Positions 34,548 to 43,252 of a stretch of 64,000 nucleotides of DNA are shown here, in pieces. The notes under the pieces were generated by a model. It worked only from the letters and a program-made list of their open reading frames with translations, was not told where the DNA came from and ran no database searches. Position numbers and translations under genes: made by a program. Source of the stretch: Natranaerofaba carboxydovora (GTDB taxonomy: Bacteria; Bacillota; Natranaerobiia; Natranaerobiales; Natranaerofabaceae). Within the stretch, counting starts at the first letter, position 1, and every line of letters begins with the position of its first letter. The stretch lies in NCBI RefSeq assembly GCF_022539405.1, contig NZ_CP054394.1:870501-934500 (forward strand), in the 5' to 3' direction.

Positions 34548-35309
34548 TTGGACGAGAAGATAGGTTTGGCCCTTGGCTCAGGAGCTGCAAGAGGTTTTGC
34601 CCACATAGGTGTAATTAAATTTTTGGAAAGGGAACAAATTCCAATACATTGTATTACCGGGTGCAGTATGGGCAGTCTAATCGGGGGGCTATATGCAAGA
34701 GGAATGGATATTGATATGATTGAAGCCCTTGCATGTGGACTAAATCATAGAAAATGGATGGATGTTGGAGTTCCCAGGAAAGGATTATTAAGAGGAAAAA
34801 AAATACTAGATGTGCTAAAATTAATAACAAAGAATTATAAAATAGAAGAACTAGAAATTCCCTTTGCATGTATTGCAACCGATGTACAAAATGGAATAGA
34901 GATACCCTTTACAAGAGGGTCTTTGGCTGAGGCAATTAGAGCAAGCACATCGATACCGGGTATTTTCGTGCCTTATGAAGATGAAAATGAAAGAGTTTTG
35001 GTTGATGGTGCAGTTGTTAATAGAGTACCAATCAACCTTTGTCGTGAATTAGGTGCAAGCAAAGTGATTGCAGTTGATGTGGACTTTAAGGTAGAAGATG
35101 CTAAAGTTAATAATATATTTGATGTTATTATACAAAGTATGAGTATAATGCAAAAGGAAATAATGAGTTACAAAATAAATGACTGTGATTTACTTATACA
35201 GCCTGATTTAAGTGTTATTAAACCTGGACAGTTTGATAGAGTACAAGAAGCAATTGATATAGGCGAGAAAGCTTGTATGGAGATGATTGAAGAGATAAGA
35301 GCTCTATAA
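34548..35309 (+). CDS. Patatin-like phospholipase family protein (YlbK/RssA)
   Basis: Acyl-hydrolase of the patatin family. The oxyanion motif LALGSGAARGFAHIG is at residues ~6-20, the nucleophile elbow GCSMG near 38 and the catalytic aspartate in VDGAVVNRVP near 150. Real substrates of YlbK/RssA proteins are not established. TTG at 34548 has AAGGAG eight bases upstream; the GTG at 34539 sits directly behind that site. 253 residues is normal. It neighbours ylbL, as in Bacillus. Confidence 0.9.
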   Translation: MDEKIGLALGSGAARGFAHIGVIKFLEREQIPIHCITGCSMGSLIGGLYARGMDIDMIEALACGLNHRKWMDVGVPRKGLLRGKKILDVLKLITKNYKIEELEIPFACIATDVQNGIEIPFTRGSLAEAIRASTSIPGIFVPYEDENERVLVDGAVVNRVPINLCRELGASKVIAVDVDFKVEDAKVNNIFDVIIQSMSIMQKEIMSYKINDCDLLIQPDLSVIKPGQFDRVQEAIDIGEKACMEMIEEIRAL

Positions 35310-35346
35310 AGATAGAGTGCGGGCTTATAAAAAGGATGGGTGAAAA

Positions 35347-36360
35347 TTGAAAAAAATCATTAAAGGCTTTGTGGTTTTTATAGTGATTTTGGCGTTTGCG
35401 CTTGTAACAATGTTTATGATATCGACTGATTATTACTTAGTTAGGCCTGGCTCAATAGAACCTTTAAGCGAATTGATTGTTGTTGAAGGAAGTGAAAATA
35501 TATCTGATGGAGAGTTCTATCTAACCACTGTTAATCAGACCAGGGCAAATGCTTTGGTTTGGCTTTATGGCTATTTTAACCCGTATGTAGAACTGGTTGA
35601 ACGAGAAGATGTCCTTCCTGAAGATATGGAAGTTGATGATTACCGGGAAATGATGAATCAATACATGGAAGATAGTAAAAATATGTCGAAAGTTATCGCA
35701 TTAAAAAGAATAGGTTATGATATAGAAGTAAAAAGTGATGGTATTAAAGTGATGGAAGTTCCTGAAACAAGTCCTGCCAATGGTATTTTGCAGGAAGGTG
35801 ACCTGATTACGAAAGTAGACGGCGAAGAGATCCCAATTGCTGAAGAAATGGTTGAAAAAGTCAAAGACAGACAAATAGGAGATACTGTAAATCTATTGTT
35901 TGAAAGAGAAGGTGAAATCTACGAAAAAGACATAAAGACCGTTGAAAGTCCGAATAGCCCTGGAAGTGCTGCACTTGAAATATTTGTTAAAACATCTGGG
36001 TGGACACCTGTTTTCCCAATTGACATAGAGATAGATTCAGGTGATATTGGTGGACCTTCTGCAGGTCTGATGTTTGCCCTCGAAATAAAAAACCAGCTAA
36101 CCGATTATGATTTAACTGCAGGTAAAAAAATAGCAGGTACCGGAACTATTAATATGGATGAAGAAGTTGGTTCAGTAGGTGGTGTAAGGCATAAGATGGT
36201 AGCTGCCGAGAGTGAAGGAGTAAGGTATTTTTTTGCACCTAAAGCAAATGAATGGATTGCACACTATGTGGAGGAGTTTTACGACGATTTTGATGCTGTA
36301 ATTGTCGAAGATTTAGACGATGCTCTAGATTTTTTAGAAGAACTCAGGGAGAAGAAGTGA
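35347..36360 (+). CDS. PDZ/Lon-type membrane protease YlbL (SepM-like)
   Basis: One N-terminal membrane segment (residues 8-25) anchors an extracytoplasmic PDZ domain (ANGILQEGDLITKVDGEEI near 148) and a C-terminal Lon-like serine protease domain. The catalytic serine lies in DIGGPSAGLMFALE near 240 and the lysine in GGVRHKMVAA near 282, giving the Ser-Lys dyad. In Bacillus YlbL acts with CtpA on the checkpoint protein YneA. TTG start after GGGTGAAAA. The last bases overlap the convergent tmcAL gene by 17. Confidence 0.92.
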   Translation: MKKIIKGFVVFIVILAFALVTMFMISTDYYLVRPGSIEPLSELIVVEGSENISDGEFYLTTVNQTRANALVWLYGYFNPYVELVEREDVLPEDMEVDDYREMMNQYMEDSKNMSKVIALKRIGYDIEVKSDGIKVMEVPETSPANGILQEGDLITKVDGEEIPIAEEMVEKVKDRQIGDTVNLLFEREGEIYEKDIKTVESPNSPGSAALEIFVKTSGWTPVFPIDIEIDSGDIGGPSAGLMFALEIKNQLTDYDLTAGKKIAGTGTINMDEEVGSVGGVRHKMVAAESEGVRYFFAPKANEWIAHYVEEFYDDFDAVIVEDLDDALDFLEELREKK

Positions 36361-37543
36361 TGACTGCATTTTTAGTGAAATCATCATTTCCTTCTTTATT
36401 GATAAGCAGATTGTATACGGAAGTGGCCTTAACTTCTTCTCTGAAACATGCTTCTGCGTAGGGACTTAGCTTTCTTAAATCTTTAGCAGGTCGTGTTAAG
36501 ACAGGTAAAGTGGCAGTGTCTTTCATATTCTTTAAAGCTTCTTGTCCCCTTTTGTTCATTCCAAGGACTCTTAGATAAGCAGGACCTTTTTTGTTAAAAT
36601 AATTAACTTTATCTTTTTTTAAATCTACTAAAAGGTGAATAAGATATCTATTTAGCCTCCCCCTGGTATAACGTTTAGTGATAGTTTGATTTAATATGGA
36701 TTCAATGTCAGAATTATATATTGCAGATTTTTTAAATCTGTCTTCTAGTCCCTTTTCCCAACCGATATATTCTGACAGCTCTTTTTGTGAAGATGTTCTC
36801 AAACGATAGATAAGATATTTTTCTAGATCTTTGAAAAAAACAAAATTTTTATCATGCTTTGTAAGTATTTCAATGGTTGATTCAGGGGCGTAGCTATTAA
36901 TGATTTTATTTTCTTTAAGGGCATTCCTTATAGCTGTGGCACTTGCAAGGTTACTTGTTAGTTCTTTGTCATGATAGTTACTTCCAGTTCGCCTTATGAC
37001 CATAGGAGTAATGCCGGTGTTTAAATTTAAATGAGATTTTATATATTCGATTCCTAATATGTCGTTTGGAGTTAATTCTTTATCTATATTAGTCAAATTG
37101 TTAAGGGCGTTAGCTGAAGCTCTTGGATAGCTATATCCTTCTTTAAGGTATTTTTTTAACTCTATTTTAAAATTATCAGGTTCTTTTTCTAATATTTCAG
37201 CGGCTTGTGTTAAAAAGTCTGAATCAGCACTTTCGCTACCAAAGGTTTGATACTTAACTAATCCTGTTGCATTTAATATAGCAATTGAGCCTTGAGCAAA
37301 TTCTTTGGCGCTTTGGGTAGCCCAGATAAATGGCAGCTCTAATACAAGATCTACTCCTTGCTTTAATGCCATTTCTGCCCTTGCCCATTTATTAATAATT
37401 GCCGGTTCACCCCTTTGGACCCAGTTGGGACTCATTACTGCTATTATTGCATCGGGATTTGTAAGCTTTTTTGATTCTTCTATGTGATAGAGATGTCCAT
37501 TATGAAAGGGGTTATATTCAACTACTATTCCAGTACATTTCAT
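36344..37543 (-). CDS. tmcAL: tRNA(Met) cytidine acetate ligase TmcAL (YlbM)
   Basis: Uses ATP and acetate to acetylate the wobble cytidine of elongator tRNA-Met. The N-terminus MKCTGIVVEYNPFHNGHLYH carries the nucleotidyltransferase HxGH motif (residues 15-18). ATG at 37543 is chosen: AGGAGG lies seven bases upstream, and the extra 13 residues of a longer frame cover that site. 399 residues is normal. The acetate link to ackA, the next gene downstream on the other strand, may be coincidental. Confidence 0.93.
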   Translation of the reverse strand: MKCTGIVVEYNPFHNGHLYHIEESKKLTNPDAIIAVMSPNWVQRGEPAIINKWARAEMALKQGVDLVLELPFIWATQSAKEFAQGSIAILNATGLVKYQTFGSESADSDFLTQAAEILEKEPDNFKIELKKYLKEGYSYPRASANALNNLTNIDKELTPNDILGIEYIKSHLNLNTGITPMVIRRTGSNYHDKELTSNLASATAIRNALKENKIINSYAPESTIEILTKHDKNFVFFKDLEKYLIYRLRTSSQKELSEYIGWEKGLEDRFKKSAIYNSDIESILNQTITKRYTRGRLNRYLIHLLVDLKKDKVNYFNKKGPAYLRVLGMNKRGQEALKNMKDTATLPVLTRPAKDLRKLSPYAEACFREEVKATSVYNLLINKEGNDDFTKNAVITSSP

Positions 37544-37704
37544 AATGATTCCTCCTATGGTTGAAGTTATTTGCCGAATCATACTTAATCTGTTAACATG
37601 TTACATTTGTAAAGTATATATTAATCTTTTCTTTTTTAGTTGCTTTTATCCTTCAAGAAAAGTATATTAAATAAAAATTGATGTAACTGTAAAAAGCAAA
37701 CCTT

Positions 37705-37925
37705 GATTCTGGTGCAAAAAGTCTATTCACATAAGTAAAGTGTTTTTAATTGATACATCTAAAACTCGTCAGCGGTCGAAATAAGGCTTCCAAATCAATG
37801 AACTCATCCTGAGTTCGATTAGCTAATGACATCCTGTCATTAGACCTTATTTCTCCCATTTCCTTGTCAAGATGTATTATAGTTAAAAACAAAACTTTGT
37901 TCATATGACTTTTTGCACCAGAATC
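37705..37925 (+). repeat. Full copy of the ~220-bp fold-back element (copy 2)
   Basis: Outer ends are perfect over 19 bases: GATTCTGGTGCAAAAAGTC and GACTTTTTGCACCAGAATC. The arms then run through imperfect pairing to ATACATCT/AGATGTAT and GAAATAAGG/CCTTATTTC. The centre has GAACTCA-TCC-TGAGTTC and AATGACA-TCC-TGTCATT. It has no ORF and fills most of the 480-base gap between tmcAL and ackA. Confidence 0.88.
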
Positions 37926-37934
37926 ACCCTTTAA

Positions 37935-37956
37935 TCATTGACTTTTTCACCAGAAT
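37935..37956 (+). repeat. Extra degenerate right-end fragment beside copy 2
   Basis: CATTGACTTTTTCACCAGAA repeats the right end of the element (as at 5776-5797) in direct orientation ten bases downstream of copy 2. It suggests nested or repeated insertion. Confidence 0.5.
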
Positions 37957-38026
37957 TAATCTTTTTAAATTAATGAGAAAGTAGGAGAAGTAAAATAATA
38001 AATATAAATACAAGGAGGTATAATAA

Positions 38027-39241
38027 ATGAAAGTCTTAGTAATTAATTGTGGTAGTTCATCACTAAAGTATCAAGTTTTTAATATGGCTGAGGAGGAAGT
38101 TTTAGCAAAAGGTGAGGTAGAAAGAATTGGAGGGAAAAATTCTAAACTAAAACATAAAAAAATAAATTTGGAAAAAGGTGAAGAAGGATTAGGAGAAGTA
38201 TTAGTAGAAGAAGAGATTAATAATCACAAAGAAGCAATTAAGGTTGTAGTTGATAACTTAGTGGATATTAATTATGGGGTTATAAATGATCTAAGTGAAA
38301 TTTATGCCGTCGGCCACAGGGTTGTGCATGGAGGAGAAGAGTTTTCAGATGCTGTGATAATTGATGATGAAGTACTAAAAGCTTTGGATAAATGTAAAGA
38401 GCTAGCACCTCTTCATAATCCGCCAAATATTGCAGGGATAGAGGCGGCTGGTGAAATATTCAAAAATAGTGTTCAGGTAGGAGTTTTTGATACAGCTTTT
38501 CATCAGGCCATGGATGAAAAAAGTTATCTTTATGGTTTGCCTTATGAGCTTTATCAGAAATATGGTATTAGAAAATATGGTTTTCATGGAACTTCTCATA
38601 AATATGTCTCTGAGAAAGCGTCTAAAATAATGAAAAAGCCTGTAGAAGAATTAAAACTGATCTCTTGTCATTTGGGAAACGGAGCGAGCATAGCAGCAAT
38701 TGATAAAGGAAAGTCTGTAGATACTAGTATGGGTTTTACCCCCCTAGAAGGTCTTGTGATGGGAACTAGAACAGGAGACTTAGACCCTGCTATTGTACCC
38801 TTTTTGATAGAAAAAGAAAAAATGGACACAAATGATATAAACGATTTATTAAATAAAAAATCTGGAGTACTTGGTTTATCTGGAATCAGTAATGATTTTA
38901 GAGATTTAGAAAAAGCAGCAATAGAAGGAAATTATAGGGCAAAGGTTGCCCTTGATGTTTTTGTTTACAGAGTGGTTAAATTTATAGGATCATATATAAT
39001 GGTATTAGGAGGTGTTGATGGTTTAATCTTTACTGCCGGGGTTGGTGAAAACTCACCGAATGTTAGACAAAAAATTGCTGATTATTTAACATTTGCCGAA
39101 GTAAAGATTGATGGGGAGAAAAATAAAATTAAAGGAGAAACAAAAGATATTTCTGCCCCAGACTCATCTTGTAGAGTGCTTGTTATACCTACCAATGAGG
39201 AGCTGATGATTGCTAGAGAAACAAAAAGGTTATGCGATTAA
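38027..39241 (+). CDS. ackA: Acetate kinase
   Basis: Makes ATP and acetate from acetyl phosphate, a key fermentation step. Signatures [12 protein letters not shown] at residues 7-18, GHRVVHGGE near 95, [10 protein letters not shown] near 185 and [11 protein letters not shown] near 213 are all present. 404 residues is normal. AAGGAGGT precedes the ATG. No phosphotransacetylase gene lies next to it here. The gap upstream is occupied by the fold-back element. Confidence 0.97.
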   Translation: MKVLVINCGSSSLKYQVFNMAEEEVLAKGEVERIGGKNSKLKHKKINLEKGEEGLGEVLVEEEINNHKEAIKVVVDNLVDINYGVINDLSEIYAVGHRVVHGGEEFSDAVIIDDEVLKALDKCKELAPLHNPPNIAGIEAAGEIFKNSVQVGVFDTAFHQAMDEKSYLYGLPYELYQKYGIRKYGFHGTSHKYVSEKASKIMKKPVEELKLISCHLGNGASIAAIDKGKSVDTSMGFTPLEGLVMGTRTGDLDPAIVPFLIEKEKMDTNDINDLLNKKSGVLGLSGISNDFRDLEKAAIEGNYRAKVALDVFVYRVVKFIGSYIMVLGGVDGLIFTAGVGENSPNVRQKIADYLTFAEVKIDGEKNKIKGETKDISAPDSSCRVLVIPTNEELMIARETKRLCD

Positions 39242-39253
39242 AACTAGAAATCC

Positions 39254-39282
39254 TTGACAAGTACCAAGGCTTTATTTATAAT
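39254..39282 (+). promoter_or_regulatory. Consensus sigma-A promoter for yceD-rpmF
   Basis: TTGACA (39254-39259), 17 bases, TATAAT (39277-39282): a perfect match to consensus, 25 bases before the yceD start. Confidence 0.8.
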
Positions 39283-39306
39283 TATCCATGTTTGAGGTGA
39301 AGTTTA

Positions 39307-39834
39307 ATGCGTATCAATGTTAATGAATTGAGAAACGAATTAGACGGTACTATGAGTTTTCAGTGGGGGCTTTTGGCACCTGAGGATTTTAAAGATAGGA
39401 TTGAAGATATTGTGGTGACCTTTACGGCCAAATATACTGATGAAAGCATTTTGATTAAAGGGTATCTGAGTATGGTTTATAAAACACAATGCGGCAGATG
39501 TATTAAACCTACAAGTATAAAAGTGGGTGAAAAATTTGAAGAAGAATTTAGGCGCGGTAGTCCACCACAACCAGAAGAAACAGAAATAGTATTAGAAAAA
39601 GAAGATCTTTCTGTAGATTATTTTACGGGCAATTACCTTGAGCTTGATGACTACTTTAGACAGGTTATAATACTTTCTATACCTGATAAAGTACTGTGTC
39701 GAAAAGACTGTCCCGGTCTATGTCCAGAATGTGGGCAGGACTTGTCTATAGCAGATTGTGGATGTCAAAAAGAAAGTGTAGATCCCCGTCTAAAAAAGTT
39801 GGAGAAGTTTAAAGAAATTATCCAAGAAAACTAA
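39307..39834 (+). CDS. yceD: YceD/DUF177 protein
   Basis: A 175-residue protein of the DUF177 family, which is linked to 23S rRNA accumulation and is nearly always beside rpmF. It has one CxxC pair near residue 62 (CGRCIKP) and a C-terminal cluster CRKDCPGLCPECGQDL near 137, with CGC after it. The cysteines may bind zinc. It starts at ATG after GAGGTGAAG and shares the promoter with rpmF. Confidence 0.9.
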   Translation: MRINVNELRNELDGTMSFQWGLLAPEDFKDRIEDIVVTFTAKYTDESILIKGYLSMVYKTQCGRCIKPTSIKVGEKFEEEFRRGSPPQPEETEIVLEKEDLSVDYFTGNYLELDDYFRQVIILSIPDKVLCRKDCPGLCPECGQDLSIADCGCQKESVDPRLKKLEKFKEIIQEN

Positions 39835-39856
39835 ATGAGGTAGGAGGTGTGAAAAT

Positions 39857-40030
39857 ATGGCGGTACCTAAGCGAAAGACATCAAAAACTAGAAGAAACAG
39901 AAGAAGAGCACACAAAAAAACTAAAGCCCCAACAATGGCTGAATGTCCTCAGTGTAGAGAGGTGAAGGTTCCTCACAGAGTGTGTCAAAATTGTGGGTAC
40001 TATAAAGGAAAAGAAATAGTTGAAGTTTAA
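39857..40030 (+). CDS. rpmF: Ribosomal protein L32
   Basis: A 57-residue 50S protein, beginning [19 protein letters not shown]. The zinc ribbon is CPQC near residue 30 and [11 protein letters not shown] near 43. AGGAGGTG lies six bases ahead of the ATG. It follows yceD, the conserved pair, and is closed by a strong terminator before the fatty-acid operon. Confidence 0.97.
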   Translation: MAVPKRKTSKTRRNRRRAHKKTKAPTMAECPQCREVKVPHRVCQNCGYYKGKEIVEV

Positions 40031-40036
40031 ATCAAA

Positions 40037-40090
40037 CACCTGCCGGTATGAAACCTGAAAATATAGTGAACCGGCAGGTGTTGTTTTATT
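40037..40090 (+). terminator. Terminator after rpmF
   Basis: CACCTGCCGG (from 40037) pairs with CCGGCAGGTG (to 40080), followed by TTGTTTTATT. Confidence 0.8.
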
Positions 40091-40093
40091 ATC

Positions 40094-40122
40094 TTGCGAA
40101 AATTTTTAGTATAAGATATACT
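40094..40122 (+). promoter_or_regulatory. Promoter for the plsX-fab operon
   Basis: TTGCGA (40094-40099), 17 bases, TATACT (40117-40122). The transcript would carry a leader of about 105 bases before plsX. Confidence 0.5.
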
Positions 40123-40201
40123 TTTTTTTATGTAGCTAATATTTATGCACTGGCTTTCATAAAATTATAGAATAATAGCCGCTAAAAAGGTGAAAAATTA
40201 A

Positions 40202-40219
40202 GTTTAACTTTAGTTAAAC
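40202..40219 (+). promoter_or_regulatory. Perfect palindrome ahead of plsX
   Basis: GTTTAACT-TT-AGTTAAAC is an 18-base perfect inverted repeat that ends a few bases before the plsX Shine-Dalgarno. Fatty-acid operons of Firmicutes are repressed by FapR or FabT at operators near this place. The sequence is of the AT-rich FabT style rather than the FapR consensus. No regulator gene is in the operon. The role is inferred from position. Confidence 0.45.
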
Positions 40220-40234
40220 CTGGAGGGAAAGAGC

Positions 40235-41260
40235 ATGGTAGTTAAGATTGCATTAGACGTTATGGGCGGAGATAATTCCCCTCATGCTTTGATTGAGGGC
40301 GCTATAGCGGCAATTGAAGAAAAGTCCGACATGAGAATTTATTTAGTTGGAGATGAAAAAGAAATAAAGAAAGTACTTGAAAATAGAAATTATCCGTTGG
40401 ATAATCTTGAGATAATACATACTGAAGAAGTAATACATGATGATGACCAACCAACAAAAGCAATTAGAAAAAAATCAGAAGCATCCTTACCCTTATCAAT
40501 GAAATATGTTAAAGAAAACAAGGTAGATGCCGTTGTAAGTGCAGGAAATACTGGAGCCTTCATGGCTGGAGGTTTGATGATTCTTGGTAGGCTTCAGGGT
40601 ATATCGAGGCCTGCCCTTGCACCGATAATCCCTAGTTTTAATGGTAATAGTACTGTTATATTAGATGTAGGTGCGAATATGGATGCAAAGTCCAGGAATT
40701 TAGCTGATTTTGCCATGATGGGAAGTTTGTATGCAGAGAAAGTATTGGGACGAGAAGAACCTTCTGTAGGACTTATAAATGTTGGCGAAGAAGCAGGTAA
40801 AGGTAATAAGCTGTTAAAAGAGACTTACGAGATTTTAGAGAAAAGCCATCTAAACTTTAAAGGCAACCTGGAATCAAGGGATTTACTCGATTGTCCTTAT
40901 GATATAGTTGTCTGCGATGGTTTTCTAGGAAATATCTTGTTAAAATTTGCAGAAGGTATGGGCTCGAGTATTTTGATGAAAATGAAAGAGGAATTTACAA
41001 GTGGGCTTAGAAATAAAATGGGAGCATATTTACTTCAGCCGGCTTTTAAAAATTTGAAGAAAGAGCTTGATTATACAGAATATGGAGGGGCGCCGTTTCT
41101 AGGGGTTAATGGATTATGCATTAAATGCCATGGGTCCTCTAATTCTAAAGCTGTGAAAAATGCACTGGTGATGCAGGCTTATCCTTTTATAAAAGAAAAT
41201 GTTATTTCCCTATTTTTAGAAGAGATCGAGAAAGGATGGTCTTTTCAAAATGCTGAATAA
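40235..41260 (+). CDS. plsX: Phosphate acyltransferase PlsX
   Basis: Converts acyl-ACP to acyl phosphate for phospholipid synthesis. The N-terminus reads IALDVMGGDNSPHALIEGA, with VSAGNTGAFMAGGLMILGR near residue 101 and GNILLKFAEGMG near 228. 341 residues is slightly longer than average but within range. It opens the FASII operon and overlaps fabH by 11 bases. Acyl phosphate is also the product of FakA/FakB, so both routes feed the same pool. Confidence 0.96.
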   Translation: MVVKIALDVMGGDNSPHALIEGAIAAIEEKSDMRIYLVGDEKEIKKVLENRNYPLDNLEIIHTEEVIHDDDQPTKAIRKKSEASLPLSMKYVKENKVDAVVSAGNTGAFMAGGLMILGRLQGISRPALAPIIPSFNGNSTVILDVGANMDAKSRNLADFAMMGSLYAEKVLGREEPSVGLINVGEEAGKGNKLLKETYEILEKSHLNFKGNLESRDLLDCPYDIVVCDGFLGNILLKFAEGMGSSILMKMKEEFTSGLRNKMGAYLLQPAFKNLKKELDYTEYGGAPFLGVNGLCIKCHGSSNSKAVKNALVMQAYPFIKENVISLFLEEIEKGWSFQNAE

Positions 41261-42236
41261 TATAAAAGTACTATCAACAGGAAAACATCTACCTGAAAGG
41301 GTAGTTACAAATAAAGAGTTAGAGAACTATGTAGAAACGAGTGAGAATTGGATAAGCAGTAGAACAGGAATAGAGGAAAGAAGATTTGTATCAGATAATG
41401 AATCCACTTCTGATCTTGCTGCAGTTGCTGCTAAAGAAGCTCTAAAGAGAGCTGAGGTAAAGCCTGAAGAGGTTTCGATGATAGTGGTGACTACTATGAC
41501 ACCGGATATGCCCTTTCCTTCTACAGCATGTTTGGTTCAGGACAAAATAGGAGCTGAAAACGCTTTTGCTTTTGATTTAGAAGCAGCTTGTTCTGGATTT
41601 TTGTATGGGTTAATAGTAGGCAGCCAATTTGTTTCCGCTGGAAGTTGTCGATATGTACTTGTTATTGGAGCTGAAACAATGAGCAAAATTTTGGATTTTG
41701 AAGATAGGTCTACATGTGTTTTGTTCGGGGATGGTGCAGGGGCATGTCTCTTAGGAAAAGCAGACAATCACAATCAAGGTATTTTATCTTTTGACCTAGG
41801 AGCTGATGGAGGAAAAAGCGAAATACTTAAAATGCCAGGTGGAGGCTCTTTGTTTCCTGCAAGCCATGAAACCGTAAAAAACAGGTATCATTATTTAAAG
41901 ATGAATGGGAATGAAGTATATAAATTTGCAGTGAAATTTTTAGGGCAGTCCGCCCTAAAAACCCTGGAAGACGCAGGGAAAAATCCCGACGAAATAGATC
42001 TATTAATACCTCATCAAGCAAATCTAAGAATTATCGATTCAGCAGTCAAAAAACTCGGCATAGACTATGATAAAGTATTTCTTAATGTGGCAAAATACGG
42101 AAATATGTCTGCGGCCTCTATACCTGTAGCCTTGGATGAAGCATTAGACGATGGGAAAATTACCAGAGGAGATTTGCTAGTCCTTGTAGGGTTTGGAGCC
42201 GGACTAACATGGGGCAGTTGTGTACTCGTCTGGTAA
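41250..42236 (+). CDS. fabH: 3-oxoacyl-ACP synthase III
   Basis: Starts fatty-acid synthesis by condensing acetyl-CoA with malonyl-ACP. The active-site cysteine is in EAACSGFLYGL near residue 112, the histidine in IPHQANLRI near 256 and the asparagine in NVAKYGNMSAASIP near 281, completing the Cys-His-Asn triad. 328 residues is normal. It overlaps plsX at its start. Confidence 0.96.
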   Translation: MLNNIKVLSTGKHLPERVVTNKELENYVETSENWISSRTGIEERRFVSDNESTSDLAAVAAKEALKRAEVKPEEVSMIVVTTMTPDMPFPSTACLVQDKIGAENAFAFDLEAACSGFLYGLIVGSQFVSAGSCRYVLVIGAETMSKILDFEDRSTCVLFGDGAGACLLGKADNHNQGILSFDLGADGGKSEILKMPGGGSLFPASHETVKNRYHYLKMNGNEVYKFAVKFLGQSALKTLEDAGKNPDEIDLLIPHQANLRIIDSAVKKLGIDYDKVFLNVAKYGNMSAASIPVALDEALDDGKITRGDLLVLVGFGAGLTWGSCVLVW

Positions 42237-42285
42237 CTTAAAAAATTTTAAAAAAATATTCAAAGGTTTAAAGGAGGAGTGGAGG

Positions 42286-43227
42286 TTGAGTAGAAATAGA
42301 ATTACTGATATTTTAAATATTGATTATCCAATTTTGCAGGGTGGTATGGCCTGGGTTTCTACTGGAGAGCTAGCTTTAGCTGTCTCTCTAGCAGGAGGGC
42401 TTGGTATTATAGCTGCTGGAAATGCACCTGCGGATGTCATTGAAGAAGAGATAAAAAAAGTTAAGAAAGAAACGGATAAGCCTTTTGGTGTTAATATTAT
42501 GCTATTATCCCCTCATGTAGATGAAATCATGGACCTTGTAGTTAAGGAAAAAGTGCCTGTGGTTACAACAGGAGCCGGAAACCCAGGGAAATATATGGAA
42601 AAACTAAAAGAAGCAGATATAAAGGTTATCCCTGTAGTCCCATCTATTGCTTTAGCAAAACGCCTGGAAAAACAGAAAGTAGATGCTTTAATTGCAGAAG
42701 GGACAGAAGCTGGTGGCCATATTGGTGAGCTAACAACTATGGCTCTTGTGCCTCAAATTGTTGATGCAGTAAATATTCCAGTCATTGCAGCAGGTGGAAT
42801 TGCTGATGGAAGAGGAATGATTGCAGCGTTTGCCCTTGGAGCAGAAGGGGTACAGATTGGCACAAGGTTTGTCTGTGCTAAAGAATGTACGGTACATAAT
42901 AATTATAAAGAAGCTGTTATAAAGGCTAAAGATAGAGACACAGTCGTATCTGGTAGATCTACTGGACATCCAGTAAGATCAATAAAAAATAAATTGACAG
43001 GTAAGTTTAACCAACTTGAAAAAGAAGGTGCAAAAGCAGAAGAAATTGAAGAGCTTGGAGCAGGTAAAATGGCTCTTGCAGCAAAAGATGGTGATACATC
43101 TCTGGGTTCAGTAATGGCAGGGCAGGTTGCTGCAATGATAAAAGAAGAAAAAACAGCAAAAGAGATAATTGATGAGGTCGTAACAGAGGCAAAGGAGCTA
43201 GAACAGAATCTAAAGTTGGATTTTTAG
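42286..43227 (+). CDS. fabK: Enoyl-ACP reductase II (flavoprotein)
   Basis: Reduces the enoyl-ACP double bond with FMN and NAD(P)H. It replaces FabI in many Clostridia and streptococci and is insensitive to triclosan. MSRNRITDILNIDYPILQGG is the family start, with AEGTEAGGHIG near residue 138 and IAAGGIADGRGMIAAFALGA (about 166) forming the flavin site. TTG at 42286 is chosen because AAGGAGG lies eight bases ahead; a longer GTG-started frame overlaps fabH and has no site. 313 residues is normal. Confidence 0.94.
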   Translation: MSRNRITDILNIDYPILQGGMAWVSTGELALAVSLAGGLGIIAAGNAPADVIEEEIKKVKKETDKPFGVNIMLLSPHVDEIMDLVVKEKVPVVTTGAGNPGKYMEKLKEADIKVIPVVPSIALAKRLEKQKVDALIAEGTEAGGHIGELTTMALVPQIVDAVNIPVIAAGGIADGRGMIAAFALGAEGVQIGTRFVCAKECTVHNNYKEAVIKAKDRDTVVSGRSTGHPVRSIKNKLTGKFNQLEKEGAKAEEIEELGAGKMALAAKDGDTSLGSVMAGQVAAMIKEEKTAKEIIDEVVTEAKELEQNLKLDF

Positions 43228-43252
43228 ATGAGGTATTAAAAGGAGGTATTTA

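Noticed and set aside
37591-37605. TGTTAACATGTTACA, a near-palindrome upstream of tmcAL
   Set aside because: Only the central eight bases are perfectly symmetric, the sequence is AT-rich, and no well-spaced promoter could be fixed to it.
37926-37990. ackA promoter using TTGACT of the repeat fragment at 37938
   Set aside because: No -10-like box lies at 16-18 bases; the nearest candidates are at 12 and 21 bases.
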